DNA from: Methylobacterium sp. J-090
GTDB lineage: Bacteria > Pseudomonadota > Alphaproteobacteria > Rhizobiales > Beijerinckiaceae
DNA length: 64,000 nt
Reading direction: 5' to 3'
Assembly (NCBI RefSeq): GCF_022829345.1
Contig: NZ_JAKSXV010000031.1
Span: 1-64,000, forward strand
This document shows, one piece after another, positions 52,549 through 64,000 of this stretch. Each line of letters begins with the position of its first letter. Position 1 is the first letter of the stretch. A model generated the notes under the pieces. That model did not search any database, was not told where the DNA came from, and worked only from the letters and a program-made list of their open reading frames with translations. Both the position numbers and the translations under genes were made by a program.

Positions 52549-53169
52549 TCAGCTCTTTCCCGCGGCCCGTCCGCCGAGCCCGGCGCCCGCGCTCGCCTCA
52601 GCCTGCTGGGGCACCAGACGCAGGCGCGGACGCTCCGGCGGCGGGCGGCTCTGCTGATCCGGGGGGGCGCGCTCGCCCTCCTCGAACGCCCTGAGGGCGG
52701 CACGGCCGCGGCCCAGCCGCGACATCAGGGTGCCGATGGGGATGCCGAGGACCGCGGCGGCATCAGCGTAGGCCATGCCTTCCAGGGTCACGAGATGAAG
52801 GGCGGCGCGCTGCTCTTCCGGCAGGGTGAGGAAGGCGCGGCGGATCTGGGCGAGGCGGACCTGCGCCTCCTGGGCCGGCTGGGCGACCTCCTCGCTCATC
52901 TGCACCAGGGCATCGGCGTGGCGCGATTCCACGCGCCGGCGGCGCTGCTCGTCGATGAAGACGTTGTGCAGCACCGTCATCATCCAGGTGCGCAGGTTGG
53001 TGTTCGGCCGGTGGATCTGACCGGATTCGAGGGCGCGCACCAGGGCATCGTGCACGAGGTCGTCGGCCCGCAGGCTGTCGCGGGTCAGCGATCGCGCGTA
53101 GCGCCGCAGGGGCACCATGAGATCGACGATGGAGGTGGCGGAGCCGGGCCGGATCGGTTCGGTCGTCAT
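52549..53169 (-). CDS. ECF-type RNA polymerase sigma factor
   Basis: 206 residues. Sigma region 2 (about 15-85, RADDLVHDALVRALE...RTWMMTVLHNVFIDE) and region 4 (about 110-165, LPEEQRAALHLVTLEGMAYADAAAVLGIPIGTLMSRLGRGR) are complete. The C-terminal 40 residues are proline-rich. A perfect palindrome is 23 bp upstream. Paired with the membrane anti-sigma gene after a 257-bp gap. Confidence 0.92.
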   Translation of the reverse strand: MTTEPIRPGSATSIVDLMVPLRRYARSLTRDSLRADDLVHDALVRALESGQIHRPNTNLRTWMMTVLHNVFIDEQRRRRVESRHADALVQMSEEVAQPAQEAQVRLAQIRRAFLTLPEEQRAALHLVTLEGMAYADAAAVLGIPIGTLMSRLGRGRAALRAFEEGERAPPDQQSRPPPERPRLRLVPQQAEASAGAGLGGRAAGKS

Positions 53170-53191
53170 GAGAGTACAACGCGCGAAGCGG

Positions 53192-53205
53192 CGGGATTAA
53201 TCCCG
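53192..53205. promoter_or_regulatory. Perfect palindrome CGGGATTAATCCCG upstream of the ECF sigma gene
   Basis: 14 bp, fully symmetric, ending 23 bp before the sigma gene start codon, close to where ribosomes and RNA polymerase must act. Could be an operator; also possibly part of the ECF promoter itself. Confidence 0.4.
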
Positions 53206-53277
53206 TCCGCCCGCGAATGTCGCCGTGCCCGCGCGTGCCGCCCCGATCGACGGGACATTCCTACCGGCGGGCCATTC

Positions 53278-54390
53278 TCACTGATAGGTCGCCTGGAGGT
53301 TCAGACTGCAGGTCCGCCCGACCTGATCGTAGGTCTCGGCGAGCCAGGCCTGGGCCGCGCCCCGGCCCTTGTCGCGCAGGCGCTCGAACACCCGCCAGCG
53401 CGCGTCGAGGCGCGAGGAGGCCTGATAGTCGTCGAGCGCCCCGGTGCCGTCGATGCGATGGACGTATTGCGACTTGTAGCCGCCCTGGCCGAGCACGCCC
53501 TCCGCGATGAGGCCGTCGAGAAAATCGATGGCGCGCAATTCGCGCATGAGGTTGGCGTTGAAGGTGATCTCGTTGAGCCGGTCCTGGATCTCCTGCTGCG
53601 TGCGCGGGGTCTCGCGCCGCTCCACCGGATTGATCTGCACGAGGAGGATGTCGCGGGTCTCCGCCCCCCGATACAGGGGATAGAGCGGCGGGTTGCCGAG
53701 GTAGCCGCCATCCCAGTAGGGCACGCCGTCGATCTCGACGGCCTGGAACACCGTCGGCAGGCAGGCCGAGGCCATGAGGTGGTCGACCTTCAGATCCGCG
53801 CGCTCGAAGACCGCGAGCTTACCGGTCCAGACATTGGTGGCCGACACGAACACGGCCGCCGTCTCGGCCTTGCGCAGGCGCTCGAAATCCACCTGTGCGG
53901 CGAGCGCCTTGCGCAGGGGATTGTAGTTGAGCGGGTTCGACGCGTAGGGGCTGGTCTTGATCACCCGGCCCCAGAACTCGACGACGGGATTGTCCTTCCA
54001 CAGGGCGAAGAGACCGTTCAGGGCCCCGCGCTGGGCTGGCCAGAGATCGCTGTCGAGGCTCACTTCGCGCCAGAATTTCTCCAGGGCTGTGCGCGCGCCG
54101 TCGGGGCCACCCTCGAGCCAGCCGTCGACCATCACCACGGCGTTCATGGCCCCGGCACTGGCCCCCGTGATCGCCTCGAAGCCGAGGCGCCCGTCCTCGA
54201 TCAGTGCGTCGAGGACGCCCCAGGTGAAGGCGCCGTGCGCACCGCCGCCCTGCAGCGCCAGGGCGACGGTCTTCTCCGCGCGCGGGCCGGCGAGCACGCG
54301 CGTCGGCGCGGTGGCATGATCCGGGCACGAGCCACCTGGGCCGATATCGGCCGGCGAATCGATGGGTGCTTGCTGGTTCGCGTCGAGCAT
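53278..54390 (-). CDS. Patatin-like phospholipase
   Basis: 370 residues. The oxyanion loop GGGAHGAF (48-55), nucleophile GASAG (S78) and the DGG dyad motif (D227) make up a full catalytic dyad. Length and C-terminal region fit the bacterial patatin family with DUF3734-like tail. GGAGG precedes the ATG at 54390. Hydrolyses acyl lipids; its target is unknown. Confidence 0.9.
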   Translation of the reverse strand: MLDANQQAPIDSPADIGPGGSCPDHATAPTRVLAGPRAEKTVALALQGGGAHGAFTWGVLDALIEDGRLGFEAITGASAGAMNAVVMVDGWLEGGPDGARTALEKFWREVSLDSDLWPAQRGALNGLFALWKDNPVVEFWGRVIKTSPYASNPLNYNPLRKALAAQVDFERLRKAETAAVFVSATNVWTGKLAVFERADLKVDHLMASACLPTVFQAVEIDGVPYWDGGYLGNPPLYPLYRGAETRDILLVQINPVERRETPRTQQEIQDRLNEITFNANLMRELRAIDFLDGLIAEGVLGQGGYKSQYVHRIDGTGALDDYQASSRLDARWRVFERLRDKGRGAAQAWLAETYDQVGRTCSLNLQATYQ

Positions 54391-54757
54391 GGGGCCTCCA
54401 GGACGGATGGTGCACCGCAATATATGATGCGACAGGGCAACAATCGGGCCGGGATGCGCCGGGTTCCCTCATGCGGACGCAGTGCAGCCATCCATCGACC
54501 GTCGGGATGAACTCGACATCTCGCCCTGGATCGGACATGGGATGGGGCTGACAAGAGACCAGCGCCCCTTGATCACCGACGGCGCGGGCTTGACGCCCGC
54601 CCACCGTCATCTCAGCTGAATGGTTGAGAGCGTAGACGAGAGGGCGTCGTGGACGCCACCGGCCGGATCGCCTGGCCGGGCCAGACGGCGCCCTCGCAGA
54701 CGGAAGGCCGCCGAGCCGGCGGAGGTTCCGGGAGCGCACGGATCAACGATGGAAGCC
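54391..54757. other. Intergenic region between the patatin gene and ispG
   Basis: 367 bp of divergent promoter DNA. No gene or structured RNA is evident. The ispG frame is open back to 54620 but the added residues are arginine/proline-rich and unlike the enzyme. Confidence 0.5.
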
Positions 54758-56056
54758 ATGGACGCGACCCCCGCCAACCCGATCAGCGGCACTGCCCCCG
54801 AGATCGCCGGTCCCAGCCCCCGCCACCGCACGGTCGGCGTCATGGTCGGGTCCGGGGAGGGCGCCGTCATGGTCGGCGGCGGTGCCCCCATCGTCGTGCA
54901 GTCGATGACCAACACCGACACCGCCGATATCGACGGTACAGTAGCGCAGGTGGCTCAGCTCGCGCGCGCCGGCTCGGAGCTCGTGCGCATCACCGTCGAT
55001 CGCGACGAGGCGGCCGTGGCGGTGCCGAAGATTCGCGAGCGCCTCGACCGCATCGGCATCCACGTGCCCCTGGTCGGCGACTTCCACTACATCGGCCACA
55101 AGCTCCTCGCCGACCATCCGGCCTGCGCCGAGGCGCTCGCCAAGTACCGGATCAACCCGGGCAATGTCGGCTTCAAGGAGAAGAAGGACACGCAGTTCTC
55201 GACCATCGTCGAGCAGGCGATCCGCTACGGCAAGACCGTGCGCATCGGCGCCAACTGGGGCTCCCTCGACGAGGCGCTCCTGACCCACCTCATGGACGAG
55301 AACGCCAAGCTCCCACGGCCCATCGACGCCCGCGCGGTGATGCGCGAGGCCATGGTGCGCTCGGCGCTCTCCTCGGCCGAGCGCGCCGTGGAACTCGGCC
55401 TGCCGAAAGACCGGATCATCCTCTCGGCCAAGGTCTCGGCGGTGCAGGACCTCATTGCCGTCTACCGCGAGGTGGCGCGCCGCTCGGACTTCGCCATCCA
55501 TCTCGGCCTCACCGAGGCCGGCATGGGTTCGAAGGGCCTCGTCGCCGCCTCGGCCGCCATCGGCGTGCTGCTGCAGGAAGGCATCGGCGACACCATCCGC
55601 TATTCGTTGACACCGGAGCCGGGCGGCGACCGCACCGTCGAGGTGAAGGCCGCGCAGGAACTCCTGCAGACCATGGGATTTCGGACGTTCGTACCGCTCG
55701 TGGCCGCCTGCCCGGGCTGTGGACGCACCACCTCCACGACCTTCCAGGAACTCGCCCGCGACATCCAGAACTGGATCGTCACGTCGATGCCCGAGTGGAA
55801 GAAGGCCTATCCGGGCGTCGAGGGTCTCAACGTCGCGGTGATGGGCTGCATCGTCAACGGTCCGGGCGAATCGAAGCACGCCGATATCGGCATCTCGCTC
55901 CCCGGCACCGGCGAGACCCCCACCGCCCCCGTCTTCATCGACGGCAAGAAGGCCATGACCCTGCGCGGGCCGACCCTCGCCAAGGATTTCGAGACCGTGG
56001 TGACCGACTACATCGAGCGCCGCTTCGGCTCCGGCGCCCGCAGCGCCGCGGAGTAA
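54758..56056 (+). CDS. ispG: (E)-4-hydroxy-3-methylbut-2-enyl-diphosphate synthase
   Basis: 432 residues. Iron-sulfur enzyme of the MEP isoprenoid pathway. The [4Fe-4S] cysteines sit in [12 protein letters not shown] and [15 protein letters not shown]. The barrel start [14 protein letters not shown] is typical. The ATG at 54758 has GGAAG just before; another ATG lies three codons upstream. Transcribed alone. Confidence 0.95.
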   Translation: MDATPANPISGTAPEIAGPSPRHRTVGVMVGSGEGAVMVGGGAPIVVQSMTNTDTADIDGTVAQVAQLARAGSELVRITVDRDEAAVAVPKIRERLDRIGIHVPLVGDFHYIGHKLLADHPACAEALAKYRINPGNVGFKEKKDTQFSTIVEQAIRYGKTVRIGANWGSLDEALLTHLMDENAKLPRPIDARAVMREAMVRSALSSAERAVELGLPKDRIILSAKVSAVQDLIAVYREVARRSDFAIHLGLTEAGMGSKGLVAASAAIGVLLQEGIGDTIRYSLTPEPGGDRTVEVKAAQELLQTMGFRTFVPLVAACPGCGRTTSTTFQELARDIQNWIVTSMPEWKKAYPGVEGLNVAVMGCIVNGPGESKHADIGISLPGTGETPTAPVFIDGKKAMTLRGPTLAKDFETVVTDYIERRFGSGARSAAE

Positions 56057-56273
56057 TCTGCTTCGCAGCCCCTTCGGCGGCACGCGCCATGCCTGTTGGC
56101 CGAACGGCGATCCTCGGCAGGTTGCCGTTCTCGCGTGCTGCGCTGCGTGATAGCGTGAACGTAGACTAGTCCCTGCCGCCCGACACCGTCGGGACCGGCC
56201 CCGCCGTTCTTCGTGCGCTCCCGAGGGGACCTTGCGAAAGAACCGGGTTCGCAACACGTCGCGATCGAGCCGC

Positions 56274-58220
56274 ATGACGCAATCCGCCATTCCGAGCGCG
56301 CCCGGTCCCACCCCCGAGGGCGGGGACCCTTCCGCGCCGGGCATCGAAACGGAGACGGGCCGCGCCCACGCGCCCGCCAGCCTGTGGACCCTGGTGCTCG
56401 GCTCCATCGGCGTCGTCTACGGCGATATCGGGACGAGCCCGCTCTACGCTTTCCGCGAGGCCCTGGTCTCGGCCCGCGCCGACGGCATTCTCCTGCGCGA
56501 GGAGGTGCTCGGCGTCGCCTCCCTGATCCTGTGGGCTCTGCTCCTCATCGTCACCATCAAGTACGTCGTCATTCTCATGCGGATGGACAACAACGGCGAG
56601 GGCGGCATCCTCTCGCTCATGGCCCTGGCCCGCTCGGCCCTCGGCGGCTCGCGCATCGTGTTCATGTTCGGCCTGCTCGGGGCCTCGCTGTTCTACGGCG
56701 ACGCCATCATCACCCCCGCCATCTCGGTGCTGTCGGCGGTGGAGGGGCTGAAACTCGTCACCCCGGCCTTCGAGGCCTACGTGCTGCCCATCACCATCGC
56801 GATCATCGTGCCGCTGTTCCTCATCCAGAACCGGGGGACGGGGAAGGTCGCGACCTTCTTCGGACCGGTGATGGCCGTGTGGTTCGCCGCCATGGCGCTC
56901 GCCGCCCTGCCGCACATCTATGCGACGCCGGACGTGTTCTGGGCCATCAACCCGTACTACGCCCTGCATTACCTGCTCGGCCACGGCACCGGCGCCCTGG
57001 TGGCGCTGGGCGCGGTGTTCCTCGCGGTGACGGGCGCCGAGGCCCTGTTCGCCGATCTCGGGCATTTCGGCCGCCGGCCGATCCAGATCGCGTGGCTCTA
57101 CCTCGTGGCGCCGTGCCTCGTGCTCAACTATTTCGGCCAGGCCGCCCTGGTGCTGGCGAAACCCGATACGACCGATCCGTTCTTCCAGCTCGTGCCCGAA
57201 TGGGGCCTGCTGCCCATGGTACTGCTCGCCACCGCCGCCACGGTGACGGCGAGCCAGGCGGTGATCACCGGTGCCTTCTCCCTGTCGCGGCAGGCGATCC
57301 AGCTCGGCCTCCTGCCACGCCTGGAGATCCGCCACACCTCGGAATCGCATTCGGGGCAGATCTACCTGCCGCAGATCAACGCGCTCCTCATGGTCGGCGT
57401 GGTGATCCTGGCGATCCTGTTCCGCTCTTCCGCCGCCCTCGCCTCGGCCTACGGCATCGCCGTCACCGGCACGATGCTGATCACCGCGAGCCTCGCCTTC
57501 CTGGTGCTGTGGAAGACCTGGAAGTGGTCGCCGCTCGCCGCCGGCCTCGCGATCCTGCCGTTCGCCGCCCTCGAATTCCTGTTCCTCCTGTCGAACCTGC
57601 TCAAGGTGTTCGAGGGTGGCTACGTGCCCCTGCTGTTCGCCGGCGCCCTCATCGTCGTGATGTGGACCTGGGTGCGCGGAGTGGCGATCCTCATCAACAA
57701 GACCCGCAAGACCGACGTGCCGCTCGCCGAACTCGTCGGCATGCTGGAGAAGAGCCCGCCCCACCACGTGCGCGGCACGGCGGTGTTCCTCACGAGCGAC
57801 CCCTACATCGCGCCGGCGGCCCTGCTGCACAATCTCAAGCACAACAAGGTGCTGCACGAGAAGAACGTGGTGCTCACGGTGGAAACCGTGGACACGCCCC
57901 GCGCCCGCGCGGCCGACCGCGTCCGCATCGAGCCCATCGGCCCGCACTTCTCCAAGGTGGTGATGAAGTTCGGCTACATGGAATCGCCCAACATCCCCCG
58001 GACCCTGACGCTCCTGAAGAAGCAGGGCTTCAAGTTCGACATCATGGCGACCTCGTTCTTCCTGTCCCGGCGCTCCATCCGACCGGCGGCCCATTCGGGC
58101 ATGCCGCTGTGGCAGGACCGGATCTTCATCACGCTCGCCAAGAACGCCAACGACGCCACGGACTTCTTCCAGATTCCCACGGGGCGCGTGGTGGAAGTCG
58201 GGACCCAGGTGACGGTGTGA
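56274..58220 (+). CDS. kup: Kup-type potassium uptake permease
   Basis: 648 residues with about 12 membrane segments followed by a cytoplasmic tail of about 150 residues. The family motif [19 protein letters not shown] is perfect. Low-affinity K+/H+ symporter. The frame is open from a TTG at 56232, but the ATG at 56274 gives the usual N-terminus. Confidence 0.95.
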   Translation: MTQSAIPSAPGPTPEGGDPSAPGIETETGRAHAPASLWTLVLGSIGVVYGDIGTSPLYAFREALVSARADGILLREEVLGVASLILWALLLIVTIKYVVILMRMDNNGEGGILSLMALARSALGGSRIVFMFGLLGASLFYGDAIITPAISVLSAVEGLKLVTPAFEAYVLPITIAIIVPLFLIQNRGTGKVATFFGPVMAVWFAAMALAALPHIYATPDVFWAINPYYALHYLLGHGTGALVALGAVFLAVTGAEALFADLGHFGRRPIQIAWLYLVAPCLVLNYFGQAALVLAKPDTTDPFFQLVPEWGLLPMVLLATAATVTASQAVITGAFSLSRQAIQLGLLPRLEIRHTSESHSGQIYLPQINALLMVGVVILAILFRSSAALASAYGIAVTGTMLITASLAFLVLWKTWKWSPLAAGLAILPFAALEFLFLLSNLLKVFEGGYVPLLFAGALIVVMWTWVRGVAILINKTRKTDVPLAELVGMLEKSPPHHVRGTAVFLTSDPYIAPAALLHNLKHNKVLHEKNVVLTVETVDTPRARAADRVRIEPIGPHFSKVVMKFGYMESPNIPRTLTLLKKQGFKFDIMATSFFLSRRSIRPAAHSGMPLWQDRIFITLAKNANDATDFFQIPTGRVVEVGTQVTV

Positions 58221-58254
58221 AGGCCGGCGCCCGACCCGTCTCCTGAGAGAATAA

Positions 58255-58291
58255 CCTTGCAAATCCGGAATCAGATTCCATAAATGCAAGG
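58255..58291 (+). promoter_or_regulatory. Nested palindrome directly before the AAA_14 start codon
   Basis: Outer arms CCTTGCA (58255-58261) and TGCAAGG (58285-58291), inner arms GGAAT (58267-58271) and ATTCC (58275-58279), with equal 5-base gaps on both sides and a 3-base centre. Everything is symmetric over 37 bp and ends at the base before the ATG, so the right arm includes the AAGG ribosome-binding site. It could be an operator for autoregulation or an RNA hairpin hiding the ribosome-binding site. Confidence 0.55.
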
Positions 58292-59458
58292 ATGATTGAG
58301 CGTCGCGTCGCGAACGACCTCCGACAGGCCCTCGGGCAATCGCCCGCCGTGGCCCTGCTCGGCCCGCGTCAGGTCGGCAAGACGACGTTGGCCCTCGACA
58401 TCGGCGACGAGCGACCGTCCGTCTATCTCGACCTCGAAGCACCGTCCCACCGGGCCAAGCTCGCCGAACCCGAGCTTTACCTCGCCGGTCACGCGCACGC
58501 CCTCGTCATCCTCGACGAGGTCCACCGAGCGCCCGAACTGTTTCAGTCCCTGCGCGGCCTGATCGATCGCGGCCGCCGAATGGGCCTGCGGACGGGGAGG
58601 TTTCTGCTCCTCGGCTTCGCCTCCGTCGATTTGCTGAAGCAATCCGGGGAGAGTCTGGCCGGTCGCATCGCCTATCTCGAAATGTGTCCCGTGGATGGCC
58701 TCGAAGTGCCGGTTGGAGAGGTCGAGCGCCTCTGGATCAGGGGCGGCTTTCCCGACAGCTATCTGGCCGCGAGCGACCGGATCAGCCAGTCCTGGCGGCA
58801 GGACTTCATCCGGACCTATCTCGAGCGCGACGTTCCCCTGTTCGGGCCGCGCATCCCGGCCGAGACCCTGCGCCGTCTCTGGACCATGCTGGCTCATCGC
58901 CAGTCGGGCCTTCTCAATGCGTCCGACCTTGCTCGAGCGCTCGGCGTCGATGGCAAGACCGTGGCCTCCTACCTCGATCTCCTCGTCGATCTGCTGCTGG
59001 TGCGACGGCTGGAACCCTGGCACGCCAACATCGGCAAGCGCCTCGTCAAGTCGCCGCGCCTCTACATCCGCGACAGTGGTCTGGTCCACACGCTCCTGGG
59101 CCTCGGCACGCGGGAGGATGTCCTCGGTCACCCCGTGGCCGGTGCGAGTTGGGAGGGGTTCGTCATTGAGACGCTGATCGCGACAGCGCCCGCCGGAACG
59201 CAGGCGAACTTCTATCGCACGGCGGCGGGCGCGGAGGTCGATCTCGTCCTGACACTGCCGGGGCGGAAGCCCTGGGCCATCGAAATCAAGCGCAGCCTCA
59301 GCCCCAGCGTCGAGCGCGGCTTTCATCACGCCTGCGAGGATCTCGATCCCGAGCGCCGCATCCTCGTCTACCCGGGTACGGAGGCCTATCCGCAGGCGGA
59401 GGGCATCACGGTCATGCCGCTTCACGAGGCCGGCCGGGCCTTGCTCCAGGCTGCGTAG
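58292..59458 (+). CDS. AAA_14/DUF4143 family ATPase
   Basis: 388 residues. Walker A GPRQVGKT is at 24-31 and Walker B ALVILDEVHR at about 70-79; the C-terminal DUF4143 part (about 180-350) ends in a nuclease-like fold with AGAEVDLVLTLPGRKPWAIEIK, whose E/D-x-K arrangement resembles PD-(D/E)XK nucleases. These proteins are frequent accessory genes and are found in stress or toxin-like contexts; function is unknown. The usual GSAS after Walker B is GFAS here. The gene stands alone. Confidence 0.85.
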   Translation: MIERRVANDLRQALGQSPAVALLGPRQVGKTTLALDIGDERPSVYLDLEAPSHRAKLAEPELYLAGHAHALVILDEVHRAPELFQSLRGLIDRGRRMGLRTGRFLLLGFASVDLLKQSGESLAGRIAYLEMCPVDGLEVPVGEVERLWIRGGFPDSYLAASDRISQSWRQDFIRTYLERDVPLFGPRIPAETLRRLWTMLAHRQSGLLNASDLARALGVDGKTVASYLDLLVDLLLVRRLEPWHANIGKRLVKSPRLYIRDSGLVHTLLGLGTREDVLGHPVAGASWEGFVIETLIATAPAGTQANFYRTAAGAEVDLVLTLPGRKPWAIEIKRSLSPSVERGFHHACEDLDPERRILVYPGTEAYPQAEGITVMPLHEAGRALLQAA

Positions 59459-59467
59459 CTCCGATTC

Positions 59468-59875
59468 TCACACGTCCCGGTCGTACCGAAAAGCATCGGG
59501 CACCCGGGGCATGGCGATGCGCTCGTAGAAGGTGATGGCGTCGGGGGCGGCCGTCAGCAGGAGCGAGGCCTGCGGGCCGACGGCCGTGCGGGTCGCGGCG
59601 ATCAGGCCCTGGCCGATGCCGAGCCCCTGCGCGGACGCGCACACGGCGAGATCCGACAGATAGGCGCAGAACGAAAAGTCGGTGAGGGTTCGCGCCACCC
59701 CCACGAGGGCGCCCTCGCGGCGGGCGGTGACGACGAGGTCGGCCGCCGCCAACATCCGGGACAATCGCGAAACATCGTCGGCGGGACGGCGCGGCGCCAA
59801 TCCCGACTCGACGAGGACGCGGCGGAACTCCGCCACGTCGAGGTCCGGCTCGATGCCGTAAGCTGTCTCTGCCAT
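59468..59875 (-). CDS. GNAT family N-acetyltransferase
   Basis: 135 residues from the ATG at 59875. The acetyl-CoA-binding Q/G-x-x-G/A motif reads QGLGIGQGL, and the domain order fits GNAT. Substrate unknown. It follows secA by 16 bp on the same strand and converges with the AAA_14 gene (9 bp gap). Confidence 0.85.
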   Translation of the reverse strand: MAETAYGIEPDLDVAEFRRVLVESGLAPRRPADDVSRLSRMLAAADLVVTARREGALVGVARTLTDFSFCAYLSDLAVCASAQGLGIGQGLIAATRTAVGPQASLLLTAAPDAITFYERIAMPRVPDAFRYDRDV

Positions 59876-59891
59876 GGGGATGGGCATGGGC

Positions 59892-62786
<2,895 letters not shown>

Positions 62787-62989
62787 CGTGAACCTACGGT
62801 CGATCGAAAAGCGTGAAGGCGAATGTTGGCCGGGCTTATAGAGGTAAATATTGCCCGACGCATCCGAAAGAGCCGCGCCTGTCGATCGTTGTCGTGAGGT
62901 CCCGGGGATCACCGTCGGGGGAGGAAACATGGGCGCCGCGTTCGCGCCGATGCCGTTGAGCTCCCTCCGACCGTGCCCGCCGGGAGCGG

Positions 62990-63328
62990 TCAGTTGATCT
63001 CGCAGAATCCCGCGCCGGAGCCGACGATCCGCCCTTTTTCGCACCAGACCTGCCCCGTACGGGTGTCCCGGACGGATGCGGTCGCGACCGGGGCTGCGGC
63101 GATCTGGGCTGCGGCGACCGGGGCGGCCACGGGCGGGGTCGGGCGCGGCATCGCCAGGCTCGCAGCGGGTTCCTCACGCACCGCCGGCTCGGAGCGGATG
63201 CTGCCGGTGGCGGTGGGGACGAAGGCGATGCCCGGGCCGCGGCGCCCGCGTGCCTCGGCATCCGAAGCGGCAAGGACCGGGATCGCGCCGAAGAGGATCA
63301 AACCAAGGGTGACCGGATTTGCACGCAC
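62990..63328 (-). CDS. Exported protein of unknown function
   Basis: 112 residues: signal peptide (about 1-20), basic RGRRGPG, a long alanine/proline-rich linker and a short C-terminal domain with two cysteines ([19 protein letters not shown]). No family recognised. Divergent from the parvulin gene. Confidence 0.7.
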   Translation of the reverse strand: MRANPVTLGLILFGAIPVLAASDAEARGRRGPGIAFVPTATGSIRSEPAVREEPAASLAMPRPTPPVAAPVAAAQIAAAPVATASVRDTRTGQVWCEKGRIVGSGAGFCEIN

Positions 63329-63564
63329 GCGACATCTCCCCGGAAAAGTCCAATCGAGAGCTTACGGCCGGACCCGTTAACGCCGCCTCGCCGCGACCGC
63401 GCGGATGCGACGGATCGGGCCCGCCCTGCTTGCCATCGGGTTCGACGCACGCCACCTGTGTCGGCGCGAAACGCGCGGCCTTTCCGGCCGCCACCGCCTC
63501 GCACCGATCCCGGCCATTCAGAAGTCGGGGATGCGGCGGGGTGCCATTCCCGAAGGACGCCGCG

Positions 63565-64000
63565 ATGCCGATCACCCACGCCCTCCTGCGCACCAGCGCC
63601 CTCGCGCTGCTCCTGGCCGCCCCCCTGACTGCGGCCCACGCGCAGCAGCCCGCCCTCCCGGCGCCGGCGGCCCCCGCGGCGCCCGTTGCGCCCGAGACGG
63701 TGGTGGCGAAGGTGAACGGCGCTCCGATTACCCAGGGCGATCTCGCCATCGCGTCGGACGACCCGGCCCTGTCCCTGCCGGGCGTGGACGACGCGCAGAA
63801 GAAGAACCTCCTGGTCGACTACATGATCGACCTCAAGGTCGGCGCGCAGGCCGCCGACGCGGCCAAGGTCGCCGAGGCGCCGGACTTCCAGCGCAAGCTC
63901 GCCTATTTTCGCGATAAGCTCCTCCTCGACGAGTACCTCGAGCGCGAGGCCAAGAAGGCGGTGACGCCGGAGGCCGCCAAGGCCCTCTACGAGCAGACCG
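63565..64000 (+). CDS. Parvulin-type peptidylprolyl isomerase (N-terminal part, cut by window end)
   Basis: At least 145 residues. Signal peptide (about 1-25) and then a SurA/PpiC-type chaperone N-domain (VVAKVNGAPITQGDL, then DYMIDLKVGAQAA and EYLEREAKKAVTPEAAKALYE). The rotamase domain lies beyond the window. Likely periplasmic folding factor. Placed next to secA, which would suit an export role. Confidence 0.85.
   Translation, partial: MPITHALLRTSALALLLAAPLTAAHAQQPALPAPAAPAAPVAPETVVAKVNGAPITQGDLAIASDDPALSLPGVDDAQKKNLLVDYMIDLKVGAQAADAAKVAEAPDFQRKLAYFRDKLLLDEYLEREAKKAVTPEAAKALYEQT

Noticed and set aside
58292..59887. AAA_14 gene plus GNAT gene as a toxin-antitoxin pair
   Set aside because: The genes are convergent, and the GNAT protein is not of the TacT/AtaT type with a DUF1778 partner.

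Overview
The window reads as a chromosomal segment of a very GC-rich alphaproteobacterium of the Rhizobiales, most likely Methylobacterium or Methylorubrum. The reasons are a 557-residue formate-tetrahydrofolate ligase (ftfL, the C1 assimilation enzyme of serine-cycle methylotrophs), alphaproteobacterial gene pairs (hisG-hisZ, cheY-cheZ, ppsR facing hemE), a CtrA-type site with several GANTC sites, and palindromic repeats of the kind scattered in Methylobacterium genomes. The genus is inferred; the class is well supported. Almost everything is chromosomal. I see no phage, transposase, CRISPR array, tRNA or rRNA.

Layout. 1-7.5 kb: an SDR oxidoreductase, a cytochrome bd subunit I gene with no subunit II beside it, two signalling genes with degenerate receiver domains, and several small exported or unknown proteins. 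7.1-12.1 kb: fluoride channel crcB, an NDUFA9-like protein, a CysZ-like membrane protein, a Kelch protein and an amine oxidase. 12.1-15.3 kb: a NepR-like gene that looks frameshifted, a DUF6894 protein and a membrane GGDEF-EAL protein. 16.1-25.9 kb: a sulfur block, with the sulfate importer (sbp-cysT-cysW-cysA, plus strand) converging on a sulfonate operon (ssuE-ssuA2-ssuC-ssuB-ssuD-ssuA1, minus strand) across hairpins and a strong terminator.

26.2-34.9 kb is the likely origin neighbourhood. On the minus strand, leading away from the gap at 32,789-33,307, lie ppsR, a small exported protein, maf, an AEC permease, a CDF zinc transporter, aroE, coaE, dnaQ and a small phosphatase-like gene. On the plus strand lie hemE and hemJ. 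The gap holds a perfect DnaA box, a perfect TTAA-N7-TTAA CtrA site, five GANTC sites and an AT-rich inverted repeat, matching the hemE-side origin of Caulobacter. This is the most valuable region of the window.

34.9-64 kb: hisZ-hisG, ferrochelatase, uracil-DNA glycosylase, ftfL, cheY-cheZ, ribF, an ECF sigma and anti-sigma pair, a patatin lipase, ispG, kup, an AAA_14 ATPase with a nested palindrome touching its start codon, secA, and the start of a parvulin isomerase cut by the window edge. Haem synthesis is represented by hemE, hemJ and hemH; c-di-GMP signalling by one probable cyclase, one GGDEF-EAL protein and one degenerate EAL protein.

I did not find a convincing new multi-gene system. 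The best leads are the origin architecture, the operator-like palindromes, the small overlapping genes near 6.4-6.9 kb and the frameshifted NepR-like gene.
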